A DNA stretch of 64,000 nucleotides from Sulfuritalea sp. (GTDB lineage Bacteria > Pseudomonadota > Gammaproteobacteria > Burkholderiales > Rhodocyclaceae), in contig JAMPYF010000001.1 of the NCBI GenBank assembly GCA_023700805.1, forward strand, positions 248,001-312,000. The letters are read 5' to 3'. The position numbers and the translations under genes were made by a program. Under the pieces are notes generated by a model, which saw only the letters and a list, made by a program, of their open reading frames with translations, was not told the DNA's origin and made no database searches. This document shows, in pieces, positions 43,532 through 53,467 of the stretch (position 1 is the first letter of the stretch; every line of letters begins with the position of its first letter).

Positions 43532-43768
43532 GTGAGCAGCCATGAGAACAAGACCAGGGTGACCATCCTGACCGGAACCTACCGCATCAAGGGTTACATC
43601 GACCTGCTGCCCGGCGCCCGCGTCACCGACTACATGCAGGAGTCGCGGGAGTTCGTCGCGGTGATGGATGCCGAGATCTACGAAGCGGAAGTGGCGGGCC
43701 GGCAGGTGCTGATGGCCCCGTTCATCGACGTTAACCGCAACCACATCCAGATCATCACGCTCTGCTAG
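43532..43768 (+). CDS. Small conserved-looking protein, possibly DUF6812
   Basis: A 78-residue protein with a GTG start placed after GGAGAGGAGAAG. It appears all-beta (RVTILTGTYRIKGYIDLLPG, then FVAVMDAEIYEAEVAGRQVL and HIQIITLC), and its pattern recalls DUF6812, an uncharacterised family, although I am not sure of this. It lies between pcm and the alcohol dehydrogenase in the same direction, so it is probably co-expressed with them. Confidence 0.7.
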   Translation: MSSHENKTRVTILTGTYRIKGYIDLLPGARVTDYMQESREFVAVMDAEIYEAEVAGRQVLMAPFIDVNRNHIQIITLC

Positions 43769-43803
43769 GCCGCCGGGACGGCCGGTCCTGTTGCGCCGAA
43801 GCC

Positions 43804-44817
43804 ATGATGACCCGCATGCGCGCCATGCTCTTTGAGCGGCCCGGAATGCCGCTGCGCCTGGTCGAGCTGCCGCTGCCGCAACCGGGCCGCGGCGAGCTGC
43901 TGATCGAGGTGGAAGCCTGCGGCGTCTGCCGCACCGACCTGCACCTGATCGACGGCGAATTGCCGCATCCCCTGCTGCCGGTGATTCCCGGCCACGAGAT
44001 CGTCGGCCGCATCGCCGCCTGCGGCGCCGATGTCACGGACATGCCGATCGGCCGCCGCGTCGGCGTGCCCTGGCTGGGCTGGACCTGCGGCACCTGCGGC
44101 TTTTGCCGCAGCGGGCGCGAAAACCTGTGCGACGCGGCGCGCTTCACCGGCTACCGGATCAACGGCGGTTATGCCGAATACACGGTGGCCGATGCGCGCT
44201 ACTGCTTTCCCCTGCCGGCCGACGACGATGCGGCCGGCGACGCCGCGCCACTGGCGCCGCTGCTGTGCGCGGGGCTGATCGGCTACCGGGCCCTGCGCAT
44301 GGCCGGCGGCGCGCACCGTGTCGGCATCTACGGCTTCGGCGCGGCGGCGCATATCGTCGCCCAGGTGCTGAAATTCCAGGGCCGCGAGTTCCATGCCTAC
44401 ACCCGGCCCGGCGACCTCGCCAGCCAGGCCTTCGCGCGCGGCCTCGGTGCGGCCTGGGCCGGCGGCAGCGATCAGGCGGCGCCCACGCCGACCGATGCCG
44501 CGCTGATCTTCGCCCCGGCCGGCGCCCTGGTGCCGCTGGCGCTGCGCCGCCTGGAGAAAGGCGGCACGGTGATCTGCGCCGGGATACACATGAGCGAGAT
44601 TCCGGCCTTTCCCTACGACATCCTCTGGGGCGAACGCAGCATCCGTTCGGTGGCCAACCTGACCCGCAAGGACGGCCTGGAATTTCTCGAACTCGCGCCG
44701 CGAATCCCGGTTCGGACCGAGATCCACCGCTTTGCGCTGGAGCACGCCAACGAAGCGCTGCAACAATTGCGGCGCGGCGCATTCCAGGGTGCGGCAGTGC
44801 TGACGATGAAGGGCTAG
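43804..44817 (+). CDS. Zinc-dependent alcohol dehydrogenase family protein
   Basis: A 337-residue medium-chain dehydrogenase. The catalytic-zinc segment CGVCRTDLHLIDGELPHP with GHEIVG, the structural-zinc site CGTCGFCRSGRENLC and the Rossmann stretch VGIYGFGAAAHIVAQ are all present. It matches the group that includes AdhP-like and TIGR02822 enzymes, which occur in anaerobiosis-related clusters. It would interconvert aldehyde and alcohol using NAD(P)H, possibly acting on acetaldehyde together with the acyl-CoA synthetase. It starts at a double ATG (43804/43807 region is tight against the preceding gene). Confidence 0.9.
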   Translation: MMTRMRAMLFERPGMPLRLVELPLPQPGRGELLIEVEACGVCRTDLHLIDGELPHPLLPVIPGHEIVGRIAACGADVTDMPIGRRVGVPWLGWTCGTCGFCRSGRENLCDAARFTGYRINGGYAEYTVADARYCFPLPADDDAAGDAAPLAPLLCAGLIGYRALRMAGGAHRVGIYGFGAAAHIVAQVLKFQGREFHAYTRPGDLASQAFARGLGAAWAGGSDQAAPTPTDAALIFAPAGALVPLALRRLEKGGTVICAGIHMSEIPAFPYDILWGERSIRSVANLTRKDGLEFLELAPRIPVRTEIHRFALEHANEALQQLRRGAFQGAAVLTMKG

Positions 44818-44820
44818 CCC

Positions 44821-47280
44821 CTAATCGCGGTCGCCGCCGGCCGTCTTGCTGCGGTGGCGGCGCCGTCCGCCGGCGGCGAAGGACTGGCGCGCCTGCGACA
44901 TCTCGGCCATGCGTGTGGCGACCAGGTAGTTGATGCTGCCTTCCGGCACCACGCCTTCGTCATCCGGTTCGCCGGCGACGATGCCGGTCAGGAGTTCGAT
45001 GGCCTGTTCGACGGTGGCCACGGCATAGATGCGGAATTTCTCTTCCGCCGCCGCGGCGACGACGTCGGCGCGCAGCATCAGATGCTTCAGGTTGGCTTCG
45101 GGAATCAGCACGCCCTGGCGGCCGGTGAGGCCGCGCAGGCGGCAGATGTCGAAAAAGCCTTCGATTTTTTCGTTCACGCCGCCGATGGCCTGGACCATGC
45201 CGAACTGATTGACCGAACCGGTGATCGCCAGCGACTGGTCGATCGGCGCGCCGGACAGCGCCGAGAGCAGCGCGCAAAGCTCGGCCAGCGAGGCGCTGTC
45301 GCCCTCGACCGGGCCGTAGGACTGCTCGAACACCAGGCTCGCCGAGAGCGACAGCGGAACCTGGCTGGAGTAGCGCGTGGCGAGGAAGGACGACAGGATC
45401 ATCACGCCCTTGGAATGGATCGGGCCGCCCATCTCGGTCTCGCGCTCGATGTCGATCACGTCGCCCTCGCCGACCCTGACGGTGGCCGTGATGCGCACCG
45501 GATGGGCGAAGCGGAAGTCGCCGAGTTCGATCACCGCGAGGCCGTTGATCTGGCCGACATGGCCGCCGCTGGACGTGATCAGCAGGGTATTTTCGAGTAT
45601 CGCCTTCTGGTAGTGCTCGCGCATGCGGTCATGGCGCCGGACGCGGGCATCCAGCGCCGCCTCGACGTCCTCTGCGCCGACCGCGGCGCGGCCCGCGCGC
45701 TGCGCGCAGTGCTCGGCCTCGTGCAGCAGGTTGGCGATCTGCCGGGTGTTGGTGGAGAGCCGCTGCGCGTCGCCGACCAGGCGCGCCGACTGCTCGATGA
45801 CGCGCGCCACGGCGGCGCGCGCGAAGGGGCGCAGGCCGTCGCGGCGGCACAGGTCGGCGATGCGCCGCGCCAGGTGGCGGGTGTTCTCGTCGCTGCGCTC
45901 GACGTCGGTTTCGAAGTCGGCGGCGACGGGGAACAGCTCGCTGAACTCGGGATCGTATTCCTTGAGCAGGTAGTAGAGCAGCGGCTCGCCGAACAGCACC
46001 ACCTTGCACGACAGCGCGATCGGCGCCGGCAGCAGCGGCAGTGAGCTGGCGAAACCCAGGGCGCGGTCGAGCGATTCGATGCGGATTTCTCCGGCCTTCA
46101 GGGTGCGCTTCAAAGCTTCCCAGGCGAAAGGCTGGCGCAGCACCTTGTCGGCATCGAGCAGCAGGAAACCGCCGTTGGCGCGATGCAGGGCGCCGGCCTT
46201 GATCAGCGTGAAATTGGTAACCAGGGTGCCCATATGGGCGATGTGGTCGACCCGTCCGAGCAGATTGGGGAAGGTCGGATTGTCCTCGACAATGATCGGC
46301 GCCGCCTGGCTGCCGCCGTGATCCACCAGCAGGTTGGCGTGGTAGCGCTGCACCGAGATGCCGTCGCCGGTGAGTTCGAAGCCCTCGCTGTCGCCGTGCT
46401 GCTCGCGCAGGCTTTCGCCGTATTCGACGATGTCGGCCAGCACCTCGTCGAGGAAGCTCAGCACGTTCGCCAGCCCGGCGTAGCGTTCCTTGAGTTCGTC
46501 GATCAGGTGGCCGATGGCGAGGCTCATAGTGTCGCGGCCGAGCTGCTTCAATTGCCCCTGCATATCACGCCGCCAGCGCGGGAACTGGTGCATGAGCTTT
46601 TGCAGGCGTTCGCCGAATTCCTCGATCAGGTGGCCCAGGCGCAGCTTCTCTTCGTCGGGCAGCGCGGCAAAGACGTCGGGCGTCATCGGCTCCTCGCCGG
46701 CCAGCGGGGCGAAGGCGAAGCCCTGGGCGGTGCGCACCAGCGCTATCCCCTGCTTGCGGGATTCGTCGCCGAGCTCGTTCAGGGCCGTGGTTTCGCGCTG
46801 CTTCAATTCGTTCTGGATGGCCTCGGCATGGGTGCGGAAATCCTCGCTGTCGAAGGCCGCGGCGATCGCCGGCTCGAGTTCCTCGATCAGACGCTGCATG
46901 TCGCGCCGCAGCTCGGCGCCACGCCCCGCCGGCAGGGTCAGGACGCGCGGCGACTGGGCATCGGCGAAATTATTGACGTAGCAGTAGTCGTCCGGCGCCG
47001 CCTGACTGGCGGCCTTGGCCTGCAGCAGCGTGCGTACGTCGTCGTGACGGTTGCTGCCCGGCTCGCCGAGCACGAACAGGTTGTAGCCGGGACGCGCAAT
47101 GTCGATCGCGAAGCGTACCGCCTCGACCGCCCGCCGCTGGCCGAAAATCTCGTCCAGCGGCGGCAGCTGGTCGGAAGTCTCGAAGTCGAGCAGGACGGGA
47201 TCGCAGGCACGATACAGCGCCTGCGGAGCAACGGGTTTGAGATCGGTCACGGCGGGTGGGCTCGGTTGATTTGCGCTCAT
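44821..47280 (-). CDS. Lon-like ATP-dependent protease (LonB/LonC group)
   Basis: An 819-residue AAA+ protease. An N-terminal region with FGQRRAVEAVRFAIDIARPG and a modified P-loop (VLGEPGSNRH, lacking the canonical GK) is followed by a coiled-coil insertion (about residues 150-300), Walker B-like GGFLLLDADK and a Lon protease domain. Catalytic Ser is in EGDSASLAEL and Lys in GVNEKIEGFF. The missing Walker A Lys is seen in this family but implies weak or unusual ATP use. It converges on the dehydrogenase gene with a 3-base gap. Probably a stress protease. Confidence 0.92.
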   Translation of the reverse strand: MSANQPSPPAVTDLKPVAPQALYRACDPVLLDFETSDQLPPLDEIFGQRRAVEAVRFAIDIARPGYNLFVLGEPGSNRHDDVRTLLQAKAASQAAPDDYCYVNNFADAQSPRVLTLPAGRGAELRRDMQRLIEELEPAIAAAFDSEDFRTHAEAIQNELKQRETTALNELGDESRKQGIALVRTAQGFAFAPLAGEEPMTPDVFAALPDEEKLRLGHLIEEFGERLQKLMHQFPRWRRDMQGQLKQLGRDTMSLAIGHLIDELKERYAGLANVLSFLDEVLADIVEYGESLREQHGDSEGFELTGDGISVQRYHANLLVDHGGSQAAPIIVEDNPTFPNLLGRVDHIAHMGTLVTNFTLIKAGALHRANGGFLLLDADKVLRQPFAWEALKRTLKAGEIRIESLDRALGFASSLPLLPAPIALSCKVVLFGEPLLYYLLKEYDPEFSELFPVAADFETDVERSDENTRHLARRIADLCRRDGLRPFARAAVARVIEQSARLVGDAQRLSTNTRQIANLLHEAEHCAQRAGRAAVGAEDVEAALDARVRRHDRMREHYQKAILENTLLITSSGGHVGQINGLAVIELGDFRFAHPVRITATVRVGEGDVIDIERETEMGGPIHSKGVMILSSFLATRYSSQVPLSLSASLVFEQSYGPVEGDSASLAELCALLSALSGAPIDQSLAITGSVNQFGMVQAIGGVNEKIEGFFDICRLRGLTGRQGVLIPEANLKHLMLRADVVAAAAEEKFRIYAVATVEQAIELLTGIVAGEPDDEGVVPEGSINYLVATRMAEMSQARQSFAAGGRRRHRSKTAGGDRD

Positions 47281-47337
47281 ATGTCCGGCACGACCCGCTG
47301 CGGTGCCATGGCTTGCGCGACCCGGCGGGATGGCGGA

Positions 47338-47409
47338 ATTATGCCGGCAAATTCGCTGCGCGAGCATGCGGCCCGTCAAACGCCGCTCCGAAAGTTGGCG
47401 CTGACGGCG
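47338..47409 (-). promoter_or_regulatory. Leader of the Lon-like gene with short motif copy F
   Basis: On the minus strand, CGCCGTCAGCGCCAACTTT (47409-47391) is followed by CATAAT (47343-47338), about 60 bases before the ATG at 47280. Copy A at 6358 has the same CCAACTTT and CATAAT pair, with closer spacing. A promoter is plausible. Confidence 0.45.
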
Positions 47410-47471
47410 CGGCGGCAGTCGCTGTCGCTTCGCGGCCAGGCGACGGCGCCGCCAGCGCCACGCCGACAGGA

Positions 47472-47801
47472 CTACACGCAGCCGGTGGGCTTGGGCATTC
47501 CCGCGTAACGCGCCGCCTGCTTGGCCGGGCCGTAGGGGAACAGGTCGAACAAATACTTCTTGTCGCCGAACTGTTCGCCCAGCGAGTCGCCGATCAGCTT
47601 CGACATGACGCGCAGGTTCGGCGCCGTGCCGTTTTCGGCGTAGTACTCGCGGATCCAGCGCACCACCTGCCAGTGCTCGTCGGCCAGCGCCAGCTGGTCG
47701 CGCTCGGCGAGGCACTTGGCGACGTCCTCGCTCCAGTCGTCGAGCGACGCCAGGTAGCCTTCGGCGTCGGTTTCAATTTCACGGCCATTTACGTTGATCA
47801 T
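47472..47801 (-). CDS. tusE: TusE/DsrC-family sulfur-carrier protein
   Basis: A 109-residue protein with the family C-terminus GPAKQAARYAGMPKPTGCV. The penultimate Cys (CysA) is present, but the second Cys of true DsrC, eleven positions earlier, is Ala. It is therefore TusE-like or a regulatory DsrC-like protein, not a DsrC partner of sulfite reductase. TusE accepts persulfide from TusBCD for tRNA 2-thiouridine; no tusBCD genes are here. The gene reads toward the Lon-like gene but has its own promoter. Confidence 0.9.
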   Translation of the reverse strand: MINVNGREIETDAEGYLASLDDWSEDVAKCLAERDQLALADEHWQVVRWIREYYAENGTAPNLRVMSKLIGDSLGEQFGDKKYLFDLFPYGPAKQAARYAGMPKPTGCV

Positions 47802-47851
47802 GTTCTTGTCTCTCTGTGAGGGTTGGGGTATTACTTGACTAATTTTGTCGG

Positions 47852-47857
47852 ATTATA
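47852..47857 (-). promoter_or_regulatory. -10 box of the TusE-like gene
   Basis: On the minus strand a perfect TATAAT lies 51 bases before the ATG in an AT-rich stretch. No good -35 hexamer is seen 16-18 bases further upstream, so an activator may be needed. Confidence 0.5.
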
Positions 47858-48078
47858 GGATGAAGATCGGGCAGACGCATAGAGTCTTCTGCGCCGGCCA
47901 TCGCATAGTCTTATTCTTTGAGGGCGGCCCGGCCCGGCTTCGGCGGCCCCCCGACCACGGTGCTATGGACGCCCGCCCCCCAAATCCGGATAATTCGACC
48001 CGAACCGTTTGACGATGACCTGCGTGGATGGGTACTCCCGGCGCAGGTCAATTTTTTCCCCTGTTTCGAAAGTGCACC

Positions 48079-49971
48079 ATGGCCGCCGTCATGTCCCAAG
48101 TGGCACCCCCACCCGCCGCCAGCCGGCTCCTGCTTTCCGGCAACGAAGCCGTTGCCCGCGCCGTCTGGGAATCCGGCGTGCGCGTCGCCGCCGCCTATCC
48201 CGGCACCCCGGCCACCGAGATCATCGAATCCTTGGCGCGCTACCCCGACCTGCACGCCGAATGGTCGGTCAATGAGAAGGTCTCGATGGAAGTCGCGCTG
48301 GGTGCCTCGATGACCGGCGCCCGGGCCTTCTGCGCCATGAAGCACGTCGGCCTCAATGTCGCCAGCGACTGCCTGATGACCATGACCATCACCGGCGCCT
48401 ACGGCGGCCTGGTAATCGCCGTGGCTGACGACGTCGGCATGTCCTCGTCGCAGAACGAGCAGGATTCGCGCTTCTGGGGCCGCTTCGCGCACATCCCGGT
48501 GCTGGAGCCGGCGGATTCGCAGGAAGCCTACGAGATGGCCAAGTTCGCCTTCGGCCTCTCCGAGCAATACGAAACGCCGGTACTGCTGCGCCTGACCACG
48601 CGCATCTGCCACGTCAAGGGACTGGTCTGCGTCGGCGAGCGCGAGGCGCATGAACCGGCCGGCTTCATCAAGAATCCGCAGCGCTGGGTCATGGTGCCGG
48701 CCCATGCCAAGGTACGCATCCCCGGCCTGTTCCAGCGCGACGAGACGCTGCGCGGCGTCTCCGAAAGCTCGCCGCTCAACATCCTCGAAGCGGGTTCCGA
48801 CCGCAGCGTCGGCTTCGTGACCTCGGGCCCGGCCTACATGCACGTCAAGGAAGCCTTCCCGAATGCGCCGGTGCTGAAGCTGGGCCTTTCCTACCCCTGG
48901 CCACCGGAGAAGGTGCGCGCACTGGCGGCGATGTGCGACAAACTGCTGGTGGTCGAGGAAACCGAGAAAATCCTGGAGACCGAAATCAAGGCCGCCGGCA
49001 TCAGTTGCCACGGCAAGGACGTGCTGCCGAGCATGGGCGAACTGTCGCCGCAGGTGCTGAGCCCGGCGGTAGACCGCCTGCTCGGCAAGCCGGTGCCGCC
49101 GCCCACCCCTGCCGCCGCACCGCCCAAGGTCTTCCCGCGGCCGCCGACGCTGTGCGCCTCCTGTCCGCACATGGGCATGTACTACACGCTGTCGCAGATC
49201 AAGAACATCATCGTCACCGGCGACATCGGCTGCTATACGCTGGGCGCCGGCCACCCGTGGAATGCGCTGGACACCACGATCTGCATGGGCGCGACGATGG
49301 GCGTGGCGCTGGGCATGGACAAGGGCCGCGGCGCGGTGGACAAGAACAAGCGGATACTGGCCGTGATCGGCGATTCGACCTTCATGCACATGGGCATGCA
49401 GGGTCTGCTCGACATCACCTACAACCACGGCAACGTCACCGTCCTGCTGCTCGACAACAACACCACCGGCATGACCGGCGGCCAGGCCACCCCGGCTTCG
49501 GGCAAGGACATCCACGGCAAGGAAGCGCCGAAGGTCGACCTGTTCAAGATCGTCGAGGCACTGGGCGTGCCCAACGAACGCATCAAGGTGGTCGACCCCT
49601 ACGAACTGCCGGTGCTGTTCAAGACCGTGCGCGACGAGATCAAGATCGAGGGCCCCTCGGTCATCATCGCCCGCCGGCCCTGCGTGCTGATCGAGGACTT
49701 CAAGCCCTTCCGCCCCTACCTGGTCGAGGAGGACAAGTGCACCGGCTGCGGCAATTGCATCGAGGTCGGCTGTCCGGCGATCCACGTCACGCGCCGCGAG
49801 AAGGTGATCAAGCCCTCCGGGCGCGAGGTCGAACTGGCCTTCGTCAATATCGACAACCAGGCCTGCACCGGCTGCGGCCTCTGCGTCCAGCCCTGCGCGC
49901 CCGACGCGATCCAGCACGTGCCGCGGCGCGACATCCCGATCCACATCGTCAAGACCTCCAGCACCTCATGA
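48079..49971 (+). CDS. iorA: Indolepyruvate ferredoxin oxidoreductase, alpha subunit
   Basis: A 630-residue IorA: an N-terminal pyrimidine-binding domain (LLLSGNEAVARAVWESGVRV, AAYPGTPATEI), a C-terminal TPP domain (CPHMGMYYTLSQIK, GDIGCYTLG, IGDSTFMHMGMQGLLD) and two 4Fe-4S clusters at the end (CTGCGNCIEVGCP, CTGCGLCVQPCAP). It converts aryl-pyruvates from aromatic amino acids to aryl-acetyl-CoA, reducing ferredoxin. The start at 48079 was preferred; an ATG four codons later is equally good. It overlaps iorB by four bases. The 275-base upstream region shows no clear promoter. Confidence 0.95.
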   Translation: MAAVMSQVAPPPAASRLLLSGNEAVARAVWESGVRVAAAYPGTPATEIIESLARYPDLHAEWSVNEKVSMEVALGASMTGARAFCAMKHVGLNVASDCLMTMTITGAYGGLVIAVADDVGMSSSQNEQDSRFWGRFAHIPVLEPADSQEAYEMAKFAFGLSEQYETPVLLRLTTRICHVKGLVCVGEREAHEPAGFIKNPQRWVMVPAHAKVRIPGLFQRDETLRGVSESSPLNILEAGSDRSVGFVTSGPAYMHVKEAFPNAPVLKLGLSYPWPPEKVRALAAMCDKLLVVEETEKILETEIKAAGISCHGKDVLPSMGELSPQVLSPAVDRLLGKPVPPPTPAAAPPKVFPRPPTLCASCPHMGMYYTLSQIKNIIVTGDIGCYTLGAGHPWNALDTTICMGATMGVALGMDKGRGAVDKNKRILAVIGDSTFMHMGMQGLLDITYNHGNVTVLLLDNNTTGMTGGQATPASGKDIHGKEAPKVDLFKIVEALGVPNERIKVVDPYELPVLFKTVRDEIKIEGPSVIIARRPCVLIEDFKPFRPYLVEEDKCTGCGNCIEVGCPAIHVTRREKVIKPSGREVELAFVNIDNQACTGCGLCVQPCAPDAIQHVPRRDIPIHIVKTSSTS

Positions 49972-50588
49972 GCGCAAACGACATCACCAACATCCTGGTC
50001 TGCGGCATCGGCGGCCAGGGCGTCATGACCGCCACCGAGATCCTCGCCGAAGCCGCCATCGCCGAAGGGCACGACGTCAAGAAGACCGAAGTGGCCGGCA
50101 TGGCGCAGCGCGGCGGCGTGGTCACCTCGCACCTGCGCTTCGGCCGCAAGGTGCTCTCGCCGCAGATCGAACCCGGCACGGTGCAGGTGCTGCTCGGCTT
50201 CGAAGGTGCGGAGGCGCTGCGCTGGTCGCACTACCTGAAGCCCGACGGCCTGGCGCTGGTGAACAACGCCAAGCTGGTGCCGCCGGTGGTCGAACTGGGC
50301 CTCTTCGATTACCCCGAGGACCCGACCGGCCAGATGCGCGCGGCGGGCCACCGCGTGGTTTCCTTCGACGCCATGTCGATCGCCCGCGACCTCGGCGAAG
50401 TGCGGCTGGGCAACACCGTCATGCTCGGCGCCATCGCCGACTACCTGCCGTTCGCGCCGGACGTGCTGCTGGCCTGCATCGTCAAGCGCTTCGCGCGCAA
50501 GGGTGAGCAGGTGGTCGACGCCAACCGCCGCGCCTTTGCCGCCGGCCGCGAAGCCGTGGCCAGGCAGCTCGCCACGCCCCCCGCCTGA
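49968..50588 (+). CDS. iorB: Indolepyruvate ferredoxin oxidoreductase, beta subunit
   Basis: A 206-residue gamma-fold subunit ([41 protein letters not shown]) that starts in the stop codon of iorA (ATGA). It pairs with IorA in the complex. Aryl-acetyl-CoA products would feed phenylacetyl-CoA degradation or be released as acids. It is a separate paralogue of the gamma subunit at 15106-15702. Confidence 0.95.
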   Translation: MSANDITNILVCGIGGQGVMTATEILAEAAIAEGHDVKKTEVAGMAQRGGVVTSHLRFGRKVLSPQIEPGTVQVLLGFEGAEALRWSHYLKPDGLALVNNAKLVPPVVELGLFDYPEDPTGQMRAAGHRVVSFDAMSIARDLGEVRLGNTVMLGAIADYLPFAPDVLLACIVKRFARKGEQVVDANRRAFAAGREAVARQLATPPA

Positions 50589-50607
50589 ACTTGAAACGGA
50601 ACAAGCC

Positions 50608-51455
<848 letters not shown>

Positions 51456-51459
<4 letters not shown>

Positions 51460-51956
51460 AACCCCTGGTCGGCATAGTGATGGGCTCGGATTCGGACTGG
51501 CCGGTGATGCAGGCCGCAGCCAGCGTGCTCAAGGAATTCGACGTACCCTTCGAGACCCGCGTGGTTTCCGCCCATCGCACCCCCGACCTGCTGTTCGACT
51601 ATGCCGCCGTGGCGCAGGAACGCGACCTGCGCGCGATCATCGCCGGCGCCGGCGGCGCCGCGCATCTGCCGGGCATGCTGGCGGCCAAGACCATAGTTCC
51701 GGTGCTCGGCGTGCCGGTGCCGTCGAAGCACCTCAACGGCCTCGATTCCCTGCTTTCCATCGTGCAAATGCCGAAGGGCGTGCCGGTCGCCACCTTCGCC
51801 ATCGGCGAGGCCGGCGCCGCCAACGCGGCGCTCACCGCGATCGCCATCATCGCCACGGCGAACGATGCTTACGGCCGCGCGCTGGCGCAGAAACTCGTGG
51901 ATTTCCGCAGCCGCCAGAGCGAAAAGGTGCTGGCCATGAAGCTGCCCGATCTCTGA
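51456..51956 (+). CDS. purE: N5-carboxyaminoimidazole ribonucleotide mutase
   Basis: A 166-residue class I PurE that converts N5-CAIR to CAIR in purine synthesis. Motifs are [32 protein letters not shown] and [12 protein letters not shown], with [17 protein letters not shown]. No purK gene follows; it must be elsewhere. It overlaps folD (ATGA) and hemF (TGATG). Confidence 0.97.
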
Positions 51957-52870
51957 TGGACCTCACCCCGATCCGCGACTATTTCACCGGACTGCAGGAT
52001 CGCATCGTCGGCGAACTCGAAGCCATCGAGGGATGTCCGTTTCTCAAGGATGCATGGGATCGTCCCCAGGGCGGCGGCGGCATTTCCCGCCTGATCGAGG
52101 ACGGCAAGGTATTCGAGCGCGGTGGGGTCAATTTCTCCCACGTCATGGGCGAGCAGATGCCCGCCTCGGCCACCGCACACCGCCCCGAACTGGCGGGTCG
52201 CCGCTGGCAGGCGATGGGCGTCTCGCTGGTGATCCATCCGCGCAATCCCTACTGCCCGACCTCGCACATGAATGTGCGCTTCTTCGTCGCCGAGAAGGCG
52301 GGCGAGGAACCGGTCTGGTGGTTCGGCGGCGGCATGGACCTGACGCCCTACTACGGTTTCGCAGAAGATGCCCGGCATTTCCACCAGACCTGCAAGGATG
52401 CCCTGGCGCGCTTCGGCCCGGAGGTCCATCCGCGCTACAAGAAATGGTGCGACGACTACTTCTTCCTCAGGCATCGCAACGAAGCGCGCGGCATCGGCGG
52501 CATTTTCTTCGACGACCTCAACGAGGGCGGTGAGGGCGGCGAAACTCCATTTCAGCGCTGCCAGGCGCTGATGCAAAGCGTCGGCGACAGTTTCACGACT
52601 GCCTACCTGCCGCTCGTCGAACGCCGCCGCGAGACGCTTTACGGTGAGCGTGAGCGCGATTTCCAGGCCTACCGGCGCGGGCGCTATGTCGAATTCAACC
52701 TGGTCTGGGATCGCGGCACCCTGTTCGGCCTGCAGTCAGGCGGACGCACCGAATCCATCCTGATGTCGCTGCCGCCCATCGTCAAATGGCGCTACAACTG
52801 GCAGCCCGCAGCGGGCAGCGCGGAAGCAAGGCTTTACTCGGACTTCCTGCCGCCGCGCGACTGGGTATGA
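51956..52870 (+). CDS. hemF: Oxygen-dependent coproporphyrinogen III oxidase
   Basis: A 304-residue enzyme that makes protoporphyrinogen IX by oxidative decarboxylation with O2. It has [41 protein letters not shown] and [12 protein letters not shown], plus [20 protein letters not shown] and [18 protein letters not shown]. It is expressed with purE by a 1-base overlap, and four other haem-related genes lie 600 bases downstream on the opposite strand. It serves aerobic growth; an O2-independent HemN would be needed under anoxia. Confidence 0.97.
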   Translation: MDLTPIRDYFTGLQDRIVGELEAIEGCPFLKDAWDRPQGGGGISRLIEDGKVFERGGVNFSHVMGEQMPASATAHRPELAGRRWQAMGVSLVIHPRNPYCPTSHMNVRFFVAEKAGEEPVWWFGGGMDLTPYYGFAEDARHFHQTCKDALARFGPEVHPRYKKWCDDYFFLRHRNEARGIGGIFFDDLNEGGEGGETPFQRCQALMQSVGDSFTTAYLPLVERRRETLYGERERDFQAYRRGRYVEFNLVWDRGTLFGLQSGGRTESILMSLPPIVKWRYNWQPAAGSAEARLYSDFLPPRDWV

Positions 52871-52911
52871 GCCGGACGCGCGGTCGCTGACCTCTCCCTG
52901 ACCAGGCGCGC

Positions 52912-53448
52912 ATGGACCACCACCGCTACAACTACTGCCCCAACTGCGCGACGCCGCTGCGCATGCTTTCGCAGGCGGAAGACGGCGGCCCGAAGTCACG
53001 TTTGCGCTGCCCGGCCTGTGCCTGGACCCACTGGAACAATCCGACGCCCGTGCTCGCCGCGATCATCGAAATGGCCGACCGCGAGGGGCAGGTGCTGCTG
53101 GCGCGCAATGCGGCATGGACCGGCAGGATGTTCGCCCTGATCACGGGTTTCATGGAAGCCGGCGAAACGCCGGAGGACGGCATCGCACGCGAAGTGTTCG
53201 AGGAAACCGGCTTGCGCGTCGAGGCGCCCAGACTGGTCGGCGTCTATGACTTCCAGCGCATGAACCAGCTCATCATCGCCTACCACGTGCTGGCGCGCGG
53301 CGAGATCGCCCTGTCGCCGGAGCTTGCCGAATACAAGCTGTTCCGCCCCGAAGACCTCAAGTGCTGGCGCGCCGGCACCGGCTACGCGCTGGCCGACTGG
53401 CTCACCGCGCGCGGCGTGACGCCGCAGTGGATCGAACTGCCGAACTGA
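52912..53448 (+). CDS. Nudix hydrolase with N-terminal zinc ribbon (NudC-like)
   Basis: A 178-residue protein. Cysteines CPNC (residue 9 region) and CPAC (about 35) form a zinc ribbon, and the Nudix box GFMEAGETPEDGIAREVFEE is followed by TGL, a perfect GX5EX7REUXEEXGU. The layout recalls NADH pyrophosphatase NudC but lacks its N-terminal domain, so the substrate is uncertain (NADH, ADP-ribose or another nucleotide). It lies 41 bases after hemF in the same direction and may belong to that operon. Confidence 0.9.
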   Translation: MDHHRYNYCPNCATPLRMLSQAEDGGPKSRLRCPACAWTHWNNPTPVLAAIIEMADREGQVLLARNAAWTGRMFALITGFMEAGETPEDGIAREVFEETGLRVEAPRLVGVYDFQRMNQLIIAYHVLARGEIALSPELAEYKLFRPEDLKCWRAGTGYALADWLTARGVTPQWIELPN

Positions 53449-53467
53449 TTTCCCGGACCGTGAAACC

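Noticed and set aside
47472-47801. True DsrC of dissimilatory sulfur metabolism
   Set aside because: The second conserved C-terminal cysteine is replaced by Ala and no dsr genes are in the window.
47835-47859. Plus-strand promoter TTGACT...TATAGG upstream of iorA
   Set aside because: The spacer is only 13 bases and the site is over 200 bases from iorA; the minus-strand TATAAT for the TusE-like gene explains the AT-rich patch better.
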